DNA of 64,000 bases. It comes from CAZAMB01 sp964486335. GTDB taxonomy: Bacteria; Planctomycetota; Phycisphaerae; UBA1845. Below, piece after piece: positions 43,766-52,700 of the stretch. The notes under the pieces were generated by a model. The model saw only the letters and a list, made by a program, of their open reading frames with translations, was not told where the DNA came from and searched no databases. Each line of letters begins with the position of its first letter. The first letter of the stretch is position 1. A program made the position numbers and the translations under genes. The stretch covers positions 42,446 to 106,445 of the forward strand of contig CAZAMB010000016.1 of assembly GCA_964486335.1 (NCBI GenBank), read 5' to 3'.

Positions 43766-44524
43766 CTAGATTCCCGCTCCGCCGTGCAGTCCGCATTCCG
43801 TCTTTTCCGACGTGCTCCACCGACCGGCCCGCGAGTAATCACCCGGTTTGGAACCCGGCACGGGAACCGTGCAGTGCGTACAACCGACCGTCGGATAGCC
43901 TCGCTCGTGAAGTTCATTGTACGGTACGTCGTGCTTCTGGATGTACTCCCAGATCTCGGCGCGCTCCCAGTTCGCCAGCGGACTCACCTTGAGCACCTGG
44001 TACTTCCAGTCCCAGTCAATCACCCGAAGGCTCGCCCGAGTGGCCGACTGACTTCGCCGAAGCCCCGTGATCCAAACGTCAACCTCGCCCATCACCGGAT
44101 ACATCGGATCCACCTTTCGGATCTTGCAGCATAGCTCCGGCTTGTACTTCCAAAGCTCCGCCCCGTATTGCTTTTCCTGATCTTCGGGCGTCAATGTCGT
44201 GCCTCGATTGACGAACCGAATCGTCGGATAGCGATCGGCCATCTTCTCGCGCAGGCGATGTGTTTCAGGAAAGAAGAACATCGTATCGAGGTAGACGCAG
44301 GTGATGGGCTTGCCCGCCTTGGCGTACATGTCGATCAGCGCGCATCCCTCCATGCCGAACGAAGTGGTCATGATGACCCGCTGACTCGCGAATCGCTCAA
44401 GCGTCCAGGCGATCAGTTGATCCGTCGGCGTGTTCTCGTTCACCGAAAAGTAGTCGTCATCGGGCCCGCGCGGAATCGGCTTGCGTTCCGTTCCGTTTAG
44501 TTCCGGATGCAGTTGCAGTTCCAC
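43766..44524 (-). CDS. cysH: Assimilatory APS reductase (4Fe-4S type of the CysH family)
   Basis: It reduces adenylylsulfate to sulfite and AMP. GTG 44524 with GGAGGG 6 nt upstream is preferred to a TTG at 44563, giving 252 residues. Motifs are MTTSFGMEGCALIDMY (PP-loop), the Cys pair in PELCCKIRK, ITGLRRSQSATR, the second pair in VGCTHCTVPV, and the C-terminal catalytic ECGLHGG. The two Cys pairs bind a 4Fe-4S cluster and mark an APS rather than a PAPS reductase. It is the first enzyme gene of the operon, 154 nt after an intrinsic terminator in the leader. Confidence 0.95.
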   Translation of the reverse strand: MELQLHPELNGTERKPIPRGPDDDYFSVNENTPTDQLIAWTLERFASQRVIMTTSFGMEGCALIDMYAKAGKPITCVYLDTMFFFPETHRLREKMADRYPTIRFVNRGTTLTPEDQEKQYGAELWKYKPELCCKIRKVDPMYPVMGEVDVWITGLRRSQSATRASLRVIDWDWKYQVLKVSPLANWERAEIWEYIQKHDVPYNELHERGYPTVGCTHCTVPVPGSKPGDYSRAGRWSTSEKTECGLHGGAGI

Positions 44525-44575
44525 GACTCGCCCTCCCCTTGCTATCCCTTTCCCGATCTTCAATCACGAACCTTG

Positions 44576-44651
44576 GAGCCGCGGGCGAACAACCCGCCCG
44601 TCGGAGCACGCGCTCCGTAGTCAGTTCCACGCGCGTGTCTGCCCGCGGCTC
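44576..44651. repeat. 11-bp perfect inverted repeat in the cysH 5' untranslated leader
   Basis: GAGCCGCGGGC (44576-44586) and GCCCGCGGCTC (44641-44651) can pair perfectly across a 54-nt loop, in the transcript between the terminator and the cysH start. Inside the loop GGGCG(44583-)/CGCCC and GCGC-rich segments can form a smaller hairpin. Its arms share the CCGCGGG core with the terminator stem, so the two structures could compete. No T-run follows it. Confidence 0.7.
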
Positions 44652-44677
44652 AATCCGGTTCGAACAATCGGCCCAAC

Positions 44678-44706
44678 AAAAAACCCGCGGGAACCAGCCC
44701 GCGGGT
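44678..44706 (-). terminator. Intrinsic terminator (attenuator) in the cysH leader
   Basis: On the minus strand a perfect 9-bp stem, ACCCGCGGG with CCCGCGGGT, closes a 6-nt loop and is followed directly by TTTTTT. It lies after the leader-peptide stop codon and before cysH, so in default form it would stop transcription ahead of all six operon genes. The 5' arm starts ACCCG, which is complementary to CGGGT at 44739-44743, right after the leader stop; pairing of those would prevent the terminator. Confidence 0.85.
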
Positions 44707-44743
44707 CGTCATTCGTGATTGCGTCTCTCGTAACGCGTACCCG

Positions 44744-44845
44744 TCAGGCCATTCCCCCGATTCTGTGCGTACAACAACAGGCGCATCCGCACGCCGGTAG
44801 GTTCATGCACCACATCGCAAGAGACTGCTCCTGAACGAGACTCAT
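44744..44845 (-). CDS. Cysteine-rich leader peptide (33 residues), probably leaderless
   Basis: The ORF starts ATG AGT CTC at 44845 and stops TGA at 44744. The 33-residue peptide has Cys at positions 13, 19, 21, 23, 24 and 25, so 18% Cys with three in a row (codons TGT TGT TGT). It has no other recognisable features. A near-consensus promoter places the transcript start at the A of its ATG or one base before, so it would be translated without a 5' leader; the AGGA upstream belongs to the -10 and would not be transcribed. It lies 103 nt after the previous gene and 37 nt before an intrinsic terminator. Poly-Cys leaderless ORFs are known as cysteine attenuators in mycobacteria. The role here is inferred by analogy. 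Confidence 0.76.
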   Translation of the reverse strand: MSLVQEQSLAMWCMNLPACGCACCCTHRIGGMA

Positions 44846-44852
44846 ACGGGGA

Positions 44853-44881
44853 ATCCTATCGAATGCGACGATCCATGTCAA
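44853..44881 (-). promoter_or_regulatory. sigma70-type promoter of the cys/siroheme operon
   Basis: TTGACA (44876-44881) and TAGGAT (44853-44858) on the minus strand are 17 bp apart. The -35 is perfect and the -10 matches 4/6 (T,A and the closing AT). The seven bases that follow (TCCCCGT) place +1 at the A of the leader-peptide ATG (44845). It is the best promoter match seen in the window. Confidence 0.72.
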
Positions 44882-44948
44882 CCAGTTTCACCTTCCATTA
44901 CGGTAAGAACCAATCGCGAATCCGCAGGGTCCGGAAAAGAACTACCAG

Positions 44949-45683
44949 TCAAGGTCGCTCCCGGCGACGAGCGGGCCGATAAACGCGAAAGAGCCGCCCC
45001 TCACGACTCTTTCCGGCGAAGTGGATCACGTCGAGGGTTATAGTATCGACGACCAATCCGCTTGCCTCCGCAACCAACGGAAACCGATCTGCAACTCCAC
45101 GATTCGGGTCAGAAATGAAGGCCGATCCGTTGGGCGCCAGTAAGGCATCGATGCAGTCGATGATCGGTTGATGGTCGATAAGCTGGTACAAAACGTCCGC
45201 CGCGAGAAGGCAGTCAAACGTCCGGTCACCTGGTGGATTTCGCCAATCCAGTTGCATCCACTCGGCGATCGGAGCCTGATTGATCTTCGCGTTGTACGCC
45301 GCAAACGCCAGTGCCGTCGGCTCGTAATCGCTGGCCGTGATGCGCCAGCCGAGTTTGGCGGCCACAATCGAAACGAGCCCGACACCGCAGCCAAGTTCCA
45401 AGGCAGTTCCAGCGGTCAGCGCCCGATCCCCTGCAATATGCTCCGCCAGCATCTCCGCCGCGGGCCAAAGCTCAACGCCATACGGCGCGACGTCATGATC
45501 CAGAAATCGCCGGGCGTAGTCGGTCTCGTCCAGAAGATCGGCCGCGTCCTTCATGCACGCCAGCCGTAGCGTCAGCCCCGCGATCGTCACGTCGCGATGT
45601 TCGACGAGGCGACCCCGATATCGCGCGACGCCGCCCTCCCATTCGAAAAGCGGCGCCTCGCGGAGCGTTGTTCGATCGTCCAT
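44949..45683 (-). CDS. SAM-dependent methyltransferase (METTL/nicotinamide-N-methyltransferase-like)
   Basis: ATG 45683, a few bases after AGGAAG, gives 244 residues; the open frame further upstream crosses a dispersed palindrome and is not coding. Motif I is TALELGCGVGLVSIVAAKLG (about 100), followed by TASDYEPTALAFAAYNAKIN and DCLLAADVLYQLIDHQPII. YGVELWPAAEMLAEHI before motif I is typical of the METTL21/lysine-methyltransferase-like group that modifies proteins. The substrate is unknown. It ends 103 nt before the leader-peptide start on the same strand. Confidence 0.82.
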   Translation of the reverse strand: MDDRTTLREAPLFEWEGGVARYRGRLVEHRDVTIAGLTLRLACMKDAADLLDETDYARRFLDHDVAPYGVELWPAAEMLAEHIAGDRALTAGTALELGCGVGLVSIVAAKLGWRITASDYEPTALAFAAYNAKINQAPIAEWMQLDWRNPPGDRTFDCLLAADVLYQLIDHQPIIDCIDALLAPNGSAFISDPNRGVADRFPLVAEASGLVVDTITLDVIHFAGKSREGRLFRVYRPARRRERP

Positions 45684-45727
45684 TCGCTTCCTAACAGCCC
45701 GTTGAAGGAGCGACCCAATGGTGTGTG

Positions 45728-45748
45728 GCACCGGTTTCCAACCGGTGC
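45728..45748. repeat. REP-like palindrome
   Basis: GCACCGGTTTCCAACCGGTGC is a 21-bp near-perfect palindrome between two minus-strand genes. The same core occurs three more times at 47 kb. It encodes TGWKPVP or TGFQPV when read through, peptide strings familiar from spurious ORFs in planctomycete genomes. Confidence 0.75.
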
Positions 45749-45792
45749 AAACACGGGTTGAAAACGCCGGCGACACCGTATCCAACGGGCTG

Positions 45793-47019
45793 CTAAGGAA
45801 TCGGACATTGGTTGCCGCCGCACAGCGGTTCACTTTGCGGATCACCGCCCCGCCGACGGCAGTCCGTTGGGCGGGCGTGAACGCATGTCCCATCGGGCAG
45901 ACAACATGCCCGCAGCGTCGGAACGCAATTGGCCTTCTCGCACGATTGACCCAGCAATCCAAACACCCCGTCGTCGCGCCGGCACTCCCGTTTGGTCACC
46001 TCCTCGCAACTGCCGTCCGGCAGGCAGCAGGGCCCGATTTCGATGCTGCACGTCGTGTCTTCACACGTTGATCCCCTCGCACCGGCCTTGCCGCCGGCGC
46101 TGCGGCACGAGCGGCGCTTGAGTCGCTCGCAGCTTCCATCGGGAAAGCAACATGCCCCGTAATCCGAAACGCAGGTCGCTGTTTCGCATGACGTACCGCT
46201 TCCCTGCGGTCGGCCGCCCTGCCGAAAGCAATCCAACGCGCGCAGGTCCGCACAGCTTCCATCGTTTGGAAAACAGCATGCCGACAGCCCCGCCGCGCAA
46301 TCAGTCTCAGCGCATCGACTTCCCGATTCTCCGGGACGGCCGCCGCGACTCAGGCAAACGACGGTGAGCAGATCCTCGCAAGTCAGGTCGTCCAGGCAGC
46401 ATCCCACCGTGCTCTTCAGGCAATCAACCGTCGCGCAAGTGCTGCCCGGCTCACGCGGCGCTCCGCTAAGGGCAATGCAGTCCAGCGTCGGCAATTCCGA
46501 ACACGATTCATCCTCGAAGCAGCATGCAACCGGAATCGACTCGCATTCAAATGTGGCACAACTCGTGCCTGACCCCTGCGGGCGACCGCCCACGTTGAAG
46601 CACGATACCGGAGCGAGGTTCGCGCAAAGTCCATCGACGAAACAGCAGGCGCCTTCGATCGCATCACATTCGGTGGAAGCACAGGTGCTCCCCGGTCGCT
46701 GCGGGCGACCGAGAACCTCAAGACACGACTGGTTTGTCAGGTTGGCGCAGGCGCCATCAGGCAGGCAGCACGCCACCGCGCCCAATCCACAATTGACACT
46801 ACCACAGGTTGTTCCCGTGTCACCGGGATTGCCGCCTAGCGCCAGGCATTGAAGCAACTCGACGTCTCGACAGGAACCATCCGGCAGACAACAGGCAATC
46901 GGCGCTACACGCCGTCGCGCTTCTTTGTTCACTTCGCGCGATGCAGTTTCACCCGCCGCGCCGAAAAGTCCGCCCAACATCCCAATGCAACACAGTATTC
47001 CTGATCCGACCGCCATCAT
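45793..47019 (-). CDS. Secreted cysteine-rich repeat protein (nine 'ACC' repeats)
   Basis: ATG 47019, 4 nt after GGGAG, gives 408 residues with a signal peptide (MMAVGSGILCCIGMLGGLFG). The rest is nine tandem repeats of about 41 residues of the form ACC(L/F)PDGSC, then a Cys about 9 later, GG(R/N)P, GSTC and a Cys 5 later: six cysteines each, about 54 in all. Every repeat differs, so they are old. Six regularly spaced Cys suggest disulfide-bonded domains outside the cytoplasm. The function is unknown, and such repeats appear mainly in planctomycetes. The final repeat is shortened. A paralogue with 15 repeats lies upstream. Confidence 0.84.
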   Translation of the reverse strand: MMAVGSGILCCIGMLGGLFGAAGETASREVNKEARRRVAPIACCLPDGSCRDVELLQCLALGGNPGDTGTTCGSVNCGLGAVACCLPDGACANLTNQSCLEVLGRPQRPGSTCASTECDAIEGACCFVDGLCANLAPVSCFNVGGRPQGSGTSCATFECESIPVACCFEDESCSELPTLDCIALSGAPREPGSTCATVDCLKSTVGCCLDDLTCEDLLTVVCLSRGGRPGESGSRCAETDCAAGLSACCFPNDGSCADLRALDCFRQGGRPQGSGTSCETATCVSDYGACCFPDGSCERLKRRSCRSAGGKAGARGSTCEDTTCSIEIGPCCLPDGSCEEVTKRECRRDDGVFGLLGQSCEKANCVPTLRACCLPDGTCVHARPTDCRRRGGDPQSEPLCGGNQCPIP

Positions 47020-47039
47020 CGTTCTCTCCCGATTCCTTG

Positions 47040-47150
47040 TGCACCGGTAACTTTGTGGCACCGGTTTCTTTGTGGCACCGGTTTTCAACCGGTGCAAGAG
47101 GCTCATTTTGGAGCAACGGTTACTTTGTGGCACCGGTTTCCAACCAGTGC
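47040..47150. repeat. Cluster of REP-like palindromes
   Basis: Two full palindromes at 47075-47095 and 47130-47150 (the latter with one mismatch) and two partial copies at 47040-47065 all carry the GCACCGGTTT/AACCGGTGC core. They fill the gap between the two Cys-rich repeat genes, on both strands, separated by similar TTTGTGG junctions. There is no nearby transposase. They may be transcribed as stem-loops downstream of the first gene of the pair. Confidence 0.72.
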
Positions 47151-47278
47151 AAGACCACGCCAGCACGCCGCGCCCTTCGCTCCTTATAAAACCGCCAAGC
47201 AAAAGCGGGTCCGCCGACATAAACCGACGGACCCGCGAGGATTCACTGACGACCACGCCAAGCCGTCAAATCAATTCA

Positions 47279-49261
47279 TTATCGACGGCAGCTGAACCGG
47301 CCGCATTCGCTGCCCGCTCGACCCGCCGTGCCGCCCGCGGCGTTGCACGCCGCCTCCGTCAGGTTTTCGCAACCGCCTTCATTTGGAAGGCAGCACGCCA
47401 CGGTCACTACCGGAATCGTGCAGTTCGCTGTCGAGCAACTGCTGCCCGACCCTTGCGGATCGCCTTCCGCGCTTCGGCATTCCGTCGCAAGCATGTCCTG
47501 GCACGACTCACTACCGAAACAGCAGGCTTGCAGACGAATCTCGCAAACCGTATTGGCGCATGAGGTGTCCGCGCCGCTCGGACGTCCACCCTTGTTCAGG
47601 CACGCCGCCGACGCCATATCCGCACACGATCCATTGTCGAAACAGCACGCCACCGTGTCTGGCGCACAATTGATCGTGGCGCATGTGCTGCCCTCGGCCC
47701 CCGGCCGTCCACCGGCGCTCAGGCATTGCGGCGACCGCAAATCCTGGCACGTGTTATCTTCAAAACAGCACGCCCGCGCAGTCTGAACACAGTCTGTCGT
47801 TCCACAAGAACTTCCACTTCCGCCCGACTGCCCGCCGCCTTGCAGACATTCCACCACCGGCTTGTCCGCGCACGACCCGTTCGGCGAACAGCAAGCCACC
47901 GTCGCCGGTCCGCAGACCGTCGTCGCGCACGCCGTTCCCGCCGGCTGCGGCCGTCCGTCCGCACCGAGACAATCAAACGACGTCAGGTTCTGGCACGGTG
48001 CATTCTCAAAACAACAGGCCCGTAAAGTGTTCTCGCACGTTGTATTGGCGCAGCTCGTGCCCTCGCCGTTTGGTCGTCCGCCCTCTTGGAAGCACGCCGT
48101 CGACGAAAGGTTTTGACAGGTCCCGTTGCTGAAACAGCACGCCTGCGTCGGGCGACCGCACGTCGTCGAGGCACACGTCGAACCCGCGCCCTTCGGCGTT
48201 CCACCCGCCTGGAAACACTCGATGGCCTTCAGATCATCGCAAGTTTCGTCGTCAAAACAGCAGGCTCCGGTACTGACGCTGCACTTCACCTGGTTGCAGG
48301 TCAACCCCTCGGAATTCGGACGACCGCCTTCACCAAAGCAATCCAATCGTGACAGATTGCTGCATGTGCCGTCCGGGAAACAGCACGCCGCGTTCGTGGG
48401 AGTGCAGCTTGCCGTTTCGCAATCCGTCCCCGCGCCCTGAGAACGTCCGCCTTGCGCTCGGCAATCCGCCGATGTCGTGTCCACGCACCCGCCATCGTCC
48501 AGACAGCACGCCAGCGTCGGCCGCGTCGAACCGCATTGCGTCGTCGCACAGGTCGTCCCCGCCCCGCGGAAACGGCCGTTCGCGGCCGTGCAGTCCGCCC
48601 GGGTTCCCTCGGTGCATTCATCGTTGCCCAGGCAGCACGCGCCGTCGCGCGACGTGCATTCCGTGGTCCGACAACTTGATCCCGAACCGCCGGGCCGGCC
48701 GCCACCGCTGCGACATTCCGATGCGGTCGCATCAACGCACGATCCATCCGAATTGCAGCAAGCCTGCGTGCGCTGCGTGCAGTTCGCGGTTTCGCACGTG
48801 CTTCCCGCGCCGCCGGGCCGTCCGCTCTGTCCCGTGCACTCGCTCCGCGACAAGTCCTGGCACGATCCATCGCGGAAACAACAAGCTTGGTCATTGGATA
48901 CGCAGTTTTCCGTCGCACATGTGCTGCCGCGTCCGCCAGATCGGCCGCGCTGCTCGCGACAATCCGTCGACGGCAGATCCTGACACGAGCCATCGCGGAA
49001 GCAACACGCCACTGGGTCTCCAGAGCAATCGACATCTTCGCAGGTCGTTCCAATTCTCTGCGCCTTACCGCCCGCCTCCTTGCACGCCGTCTTCGTCAGT
49101 ACCTGGCACTCGCCGCTGAATCGAAAACAGCATGCCCGCTCGATGTTTCGCAGATCCTCGACCACCGCCGTTGCCGCCGCGCCATAAGTCGTTGACGAGA
49201 ATCCAACGACCACCGCGCAACAACAACCCAAAAACGCAAAACGACCCGTGCTTCTCCGCAT
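47279..49261 (-). CDS. Secreted cysteine-rich repeat protein (fifteen 'ACC' repeats)
   Basis: ATG 49261, 5 nt after GGAGGAG, gives 660 residues: a signal peptide (MRRSTGRFAFLGCCCAVVVG, then FSSTTYGAAA) and 15 tandem ~41-residue repeats with six Cys each (ACC-x6-C-x8-C-x13-C-x5-C in rough form), roughly 90 Cys in the mature part. A typical repeat begins ACCFRDGSCQDL. The first repeat starts at ERACCFRFSGEC and the last ends near the C-terminus with no anchor or sorting signal visible. It is a paralogue of the adjacent nine-repeat protein, sharing the same repeat consensus. Extracellular structural or binding role is inference; no enzyme motif is present. Confidence 0.85.
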   Translation of the reverse strand: MRRSTGRFAFLGCCCAVVVGFSSTTYGAAATAVVEDLRNIERACCFRFSGECQVLTKTACKEAGGKAQRIGTTCEDVDCSGDPVACCFRDGSCQDLPSTDCREQRGRSGGRGSTCATENCVSNDQACCFRDGSCQDLSRSECTGQSGRPGGAGSTCETANCTQRTQACCNSDGSCVDATASECRSGGGRPGGSGSSCRTTECTSRDGACCLGNDECTEGTRADCTAANGRFRGAGTTCATTQCGSTRPTLACCLDDGGCVDTTSADCRAQGGRSQGAGTDCETASCTPTNAACCFPDGTCSNLSRLDCFGEGGRPNSEGLTCNQVKCSVSTGACCFDDETCDDLKAIECFQAGGTPKGAGSTCASTTCGRPTQACCFSNGTCQNLSSTACFQEGGRPNGEGTSCANTTCENTLRACCFENAPCQNLTSFDCLGADGRPQPAGTACATTVCGPATVACCSPNGSCADKPVVECLQGGGQSGGSGSSCGTTDCVQTARACCFEDNTCQDLRSPQCLSAGGRPGAEGSTCATINCAPDTVACCFDNGSCADMASAACLNKGGRPSGADTSCANTVCEIRLQACCFGSESCQDMLATECRSAEGDPQGSGSSCSTANCTIPVVTVACCLPNEGGCENLTEAACNAAGGTAGRAGSECGRFSCRR

Positions 49262-49728
49262 GACAACTCCTCCGTATCCGTAGAATCCTCGACCCTTTGA
49301 AGGGAACATTCATCGACCCCGTTTGGCGTTTGGGCAGGGCAATCCTTTCCACAAACTCCGAAGTCCCCAAGATTAACGGAACCGAGCCGCCCCCGTCAAG
49401 GTTGAATCGCTTTTGGACGCTTTCCAGGCTGCGTGACAATACCGGCGACGAACATTCCGAACCCGGAGCGCAAGCGACGGGCCTTGGTTCCTGCGACAGA
49501 TCATCCCTCAAGGCCCCGCGCTGGCGCTTGGGGTTCGGCAGGGGGGGACGCGCGCCGCCCGCCGAAAGTGTCACGGACCCCGCTTTCCAGCGCCGTCTTC
49601 TAACCCCGAAACAAACGGAATCGTAAGTGCTTTAAGGAGGTGTAGTTAAATCCAATCATCGCCTGTTTCTTAATTCAAGTTCCGATAAGCTTGCCTCTTG
49701 GCGAGTCACTGCGATCAAATCAGTTCGC
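49262..49728. other. Intergenic region between secreted-protein genes
   Basis: These 467 bp separate the 15-repeat gene start from the stop of the dockerin-like protein gene. It must contain the promoter of the 15-repeat gene. An imperfect palindrome, CCCCGCGCTGGCGCTTGGGG, at 49514-49533 yields NPKRQRG-type strings in the minus-strand frame, again a dispersed planctomycete pattern. No gene was found. Confidence 0.55.
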
Positions 49729-52700
49729 TCACGGACAGGGCCCCCCGCCTTGCGGCACCGTGGTCCCGTTCCACCCGGCGTTGAGCAGATCAACCAGGCA
49801 AAGAATGTCCGCCGGACCGGCTTCGCCGCTGCGGTCACAGTCAGTGCTGTAGAGTCCCCAGCTTGGCTGGGCGACGCCGTTGAGCACGTCGATCAGGTCC
49901 AGAATGTCACCGGGCGCGGACACGCCGTCGCCGTTGACATCACCGGGGTGGGAGATCAGCTTCGCGAAGGATGTGGTCCCCAGATCGTCGCGGTAGGTGA
50001 TCGTCGTGACTTCGCCGGGTGTGATCGGACGACGAAGCGCGACGAAGTATCGGCCCGGGCTGGTTTCGACGGCGGACTCAACCGCGTTCAAGGCAACCTC
50101 GGGAGTGTAGTTCGGGTGCAACGCGGGGTTCAGGTTGGTTTCGCAGAGCGTCCAACATGACGGTTTGGCCCCCGTAAACGCGGCGAATTCCAATTTGCGG
50201 ATTCCCTGCAACTCGTCGGGATCGGCCAAAGCAAAGGGTTGACCCGCGTCCACGGTGCGACTGCTCGGACTCAACAACACGACTTGGCCGCTGGGGCAGG
50301 TTTCGCACTGGTCGGGCAAGCCGTTTGTGTTCTGATCCGCAAGGACGCCTTCGCGAAGATCGCATTCGTCGGGGATGCCGTTGTGGTTGCAGTCCGACGA
50401 GTCTCCAGCATCGATCTCAGCATCGTCCGAGACCCCGTTGGGCTGACAATCGGCCGGTATGCACTCGATGCGAAGTTCGCCGGTCAAATCGGACTGTCCG
50501 TCGCCGCCGATTCTCAGCTTGTAGCACCGGCCGCGAGTTACGGAAAACTCGGCGGCCTGAAACGGCCCATCGCCTTCCGCGCAGGCGAGCGGATCATCGA
50601 ATTCGCTCGGGCAGTCGCAATTCCCATATCCGACCAGATAGGAGAAAGCCTTTCGGACATCGAGGACAAACCGGGCCTCGCCGGTGCAGGTTGCGACGTA
50701 ATCAAACCAGACGTCGTTGAACAGCCGCGGGGAGCACGACTCCAGCGGGCAGTCGGCAGTGGTGGAAGAGAAATCGATCGGCACGATGGGTCCGTCGACG
50801 GGTTGAGCGTCATCGCACCGATCGCCGGGGACCGTGGTCGGCGGTGCGGCGGGGGAGGTCAGGTTGATGTAATGTCGTCCTTCGTAGGCGGGCGTTTTGG
50901 AAGCCATCACTACATAGTAAGTGTCGCCCGGCACGAGGTCGGTCACGTAGACGCTTGCGTTGTGGTGATCGGGACAGGCGCTGCCGGCGTCGTCGTTGCA
51001 GGCGATCGGAATGAGCGCGTCGCAGGCCGTCTGATCGTTGGTCGGATCGCCGACGGCGAAGACCTCGAGCAGCGAGTCGGACGATTGGACGTCCAAGCCG
51101 GCGCTTCGGCAGGTGTCGACCCTGGCGGACGTATGGGTGGCGGTGAACTTGAACCAGATCGTGCCGTACCCTTTCGCGCCCGGCGTCGGACCGAAATCGC
51201 TACACCTGCTATCGGGGCATTCGGCATCGGTGATGCATGGCTGGTCCATTTGCGCGCCGCCGAGGCACCTGCCGACTCCGTTGTGACAACAGAAACCGGG
51301 ATCGGAAGTTTCCGACTCGGTGGCGTTGATGTTCGCATAGACTCCCGATGAATTGGCCGCCAGCTCGATCGCTCCGTAGTCGACCCTCGGCCCGATACAA
51401 CCATCGTTGGTCGGTCCGGTGGAACAGAGAGCGTAGGACCAGTAGAGGCAAATCTCGTCCCACTCGACGCGGCAGCACCAGTCGTCAGCTTCACAAACGT
51501 CCGTACAGCAAAGTGGATCATCACACCCCGGAAAAACGTGTACGAGACCGCAGGGCCCGACGCGCGCAATGCATGCATTGAACGGGCAAGCCTGTTCGCC
51601 TTCGCCGCAATATTTTCCCAACTGCCACAGGCGCGCTCGGTCCAGAGGCTCAACCGCGTCGCATTCATTCTTCGATAGGTTCGCGCAAAGATCGTCCAGA
51701 AAACCGGTGACCGGGTTGATGCTGCCGTAACAACACGCGGCGATGCCGCAAGGCGTGTCCCCGAACACGTCCGGGCTGCAAGTCCGGCCTTCGACCCACT
51801 CGGGGTCTAGGTCCTGCCCTCGCGGAGGAAACGGGCAATTGCCCTTCGGCACTTCCCGGCAGACGGCCTCGCAGTTTCCCGGTGTGGCGCAGACTGGTTC
51901 GCAAACTCCGGGTTCTGGACAAGGCCACGACGGATAGCAGCATTGTCCGTCACGTGCCCCACCGATGCAGATCGCGTTGCACTTGCAACGTTTGCCCGCG
52001 TCCGGGCCGCCGACGCACTCGGTCAGGTAGGGGTCGCAGCACGCGCCGGACGGCTGGGACCCTTCGCAAGTGATCGAGGCGTGGAAGACATAGGGGTTCG
52101 GGGTTCCTGATGGAGGAGAGACCTTCTGGCACGATCCATCCGCCGCTGTTTGAAAATAGTCCATTGAAGAACTCCCGATGGAAGGGTTGACGCCCGCCAT
52201 GACCGGTCCAGCCGTCGGATTATTGACTTTGAATGCGAAGTAAAAATCCTGACCGTCAAGTTCGATCGGCGGGTCGAAGGTGAATCTCGCGATTCGAAGT
52301 TTCGGTTGGGCGCTCAGATTCATGGACATCGTCTTGTAGGTGCCCGGGATTTCCTCGCCGTCGCACTCTCGACGAAGCGCGAATTCAAAGAAGCCCGATT
52401 GCGGTGCCCTTACGGTGACCTCGTATCCAATCATTTTGCAGTTGTCTGTGACGAGGTGGAAATCATCCATGAACCATTTCTGCGGCGTGGGATTGAGTTG
52501 AGCGCCGGACGCCTTTGAAGCCGAGTAGGCGACGAACGCGTCCGGACAGTTCGCGCCGCCGAAGACTTCGGCCCAGATGCTCGCGTGCGGCCAGTTAGGA
52601 AAACCCCAGAAATAGGCGCTGCACGCGGGGGCTCCACCGTGATCCAAGATGTCGGCTGAGAAACCGACCATGGCCGGCGCGCCGACAACCGTTCCGCAAT

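Noticed and set aside
44846..44858. AGGA as Shine-Dalgarno of the Cys leader peptide
   Set aside because: It is part of the -10 hexamer TAGGAT; with +1 at the ATG it would not be transcribed.
44846..44948. SAM or other riboswitch before cysH
   Set aside because: No conserved riboswitch core was recognised, and the promoter found leaves no room upstream of the leader ORF. The Cys codons explain the sensing better.
47040..47150. CRISPR-like repeats near the Cys-rich genes
   Set aside because: Copies are palindromic, unevenly spaced and lack unique spacers of constant length.
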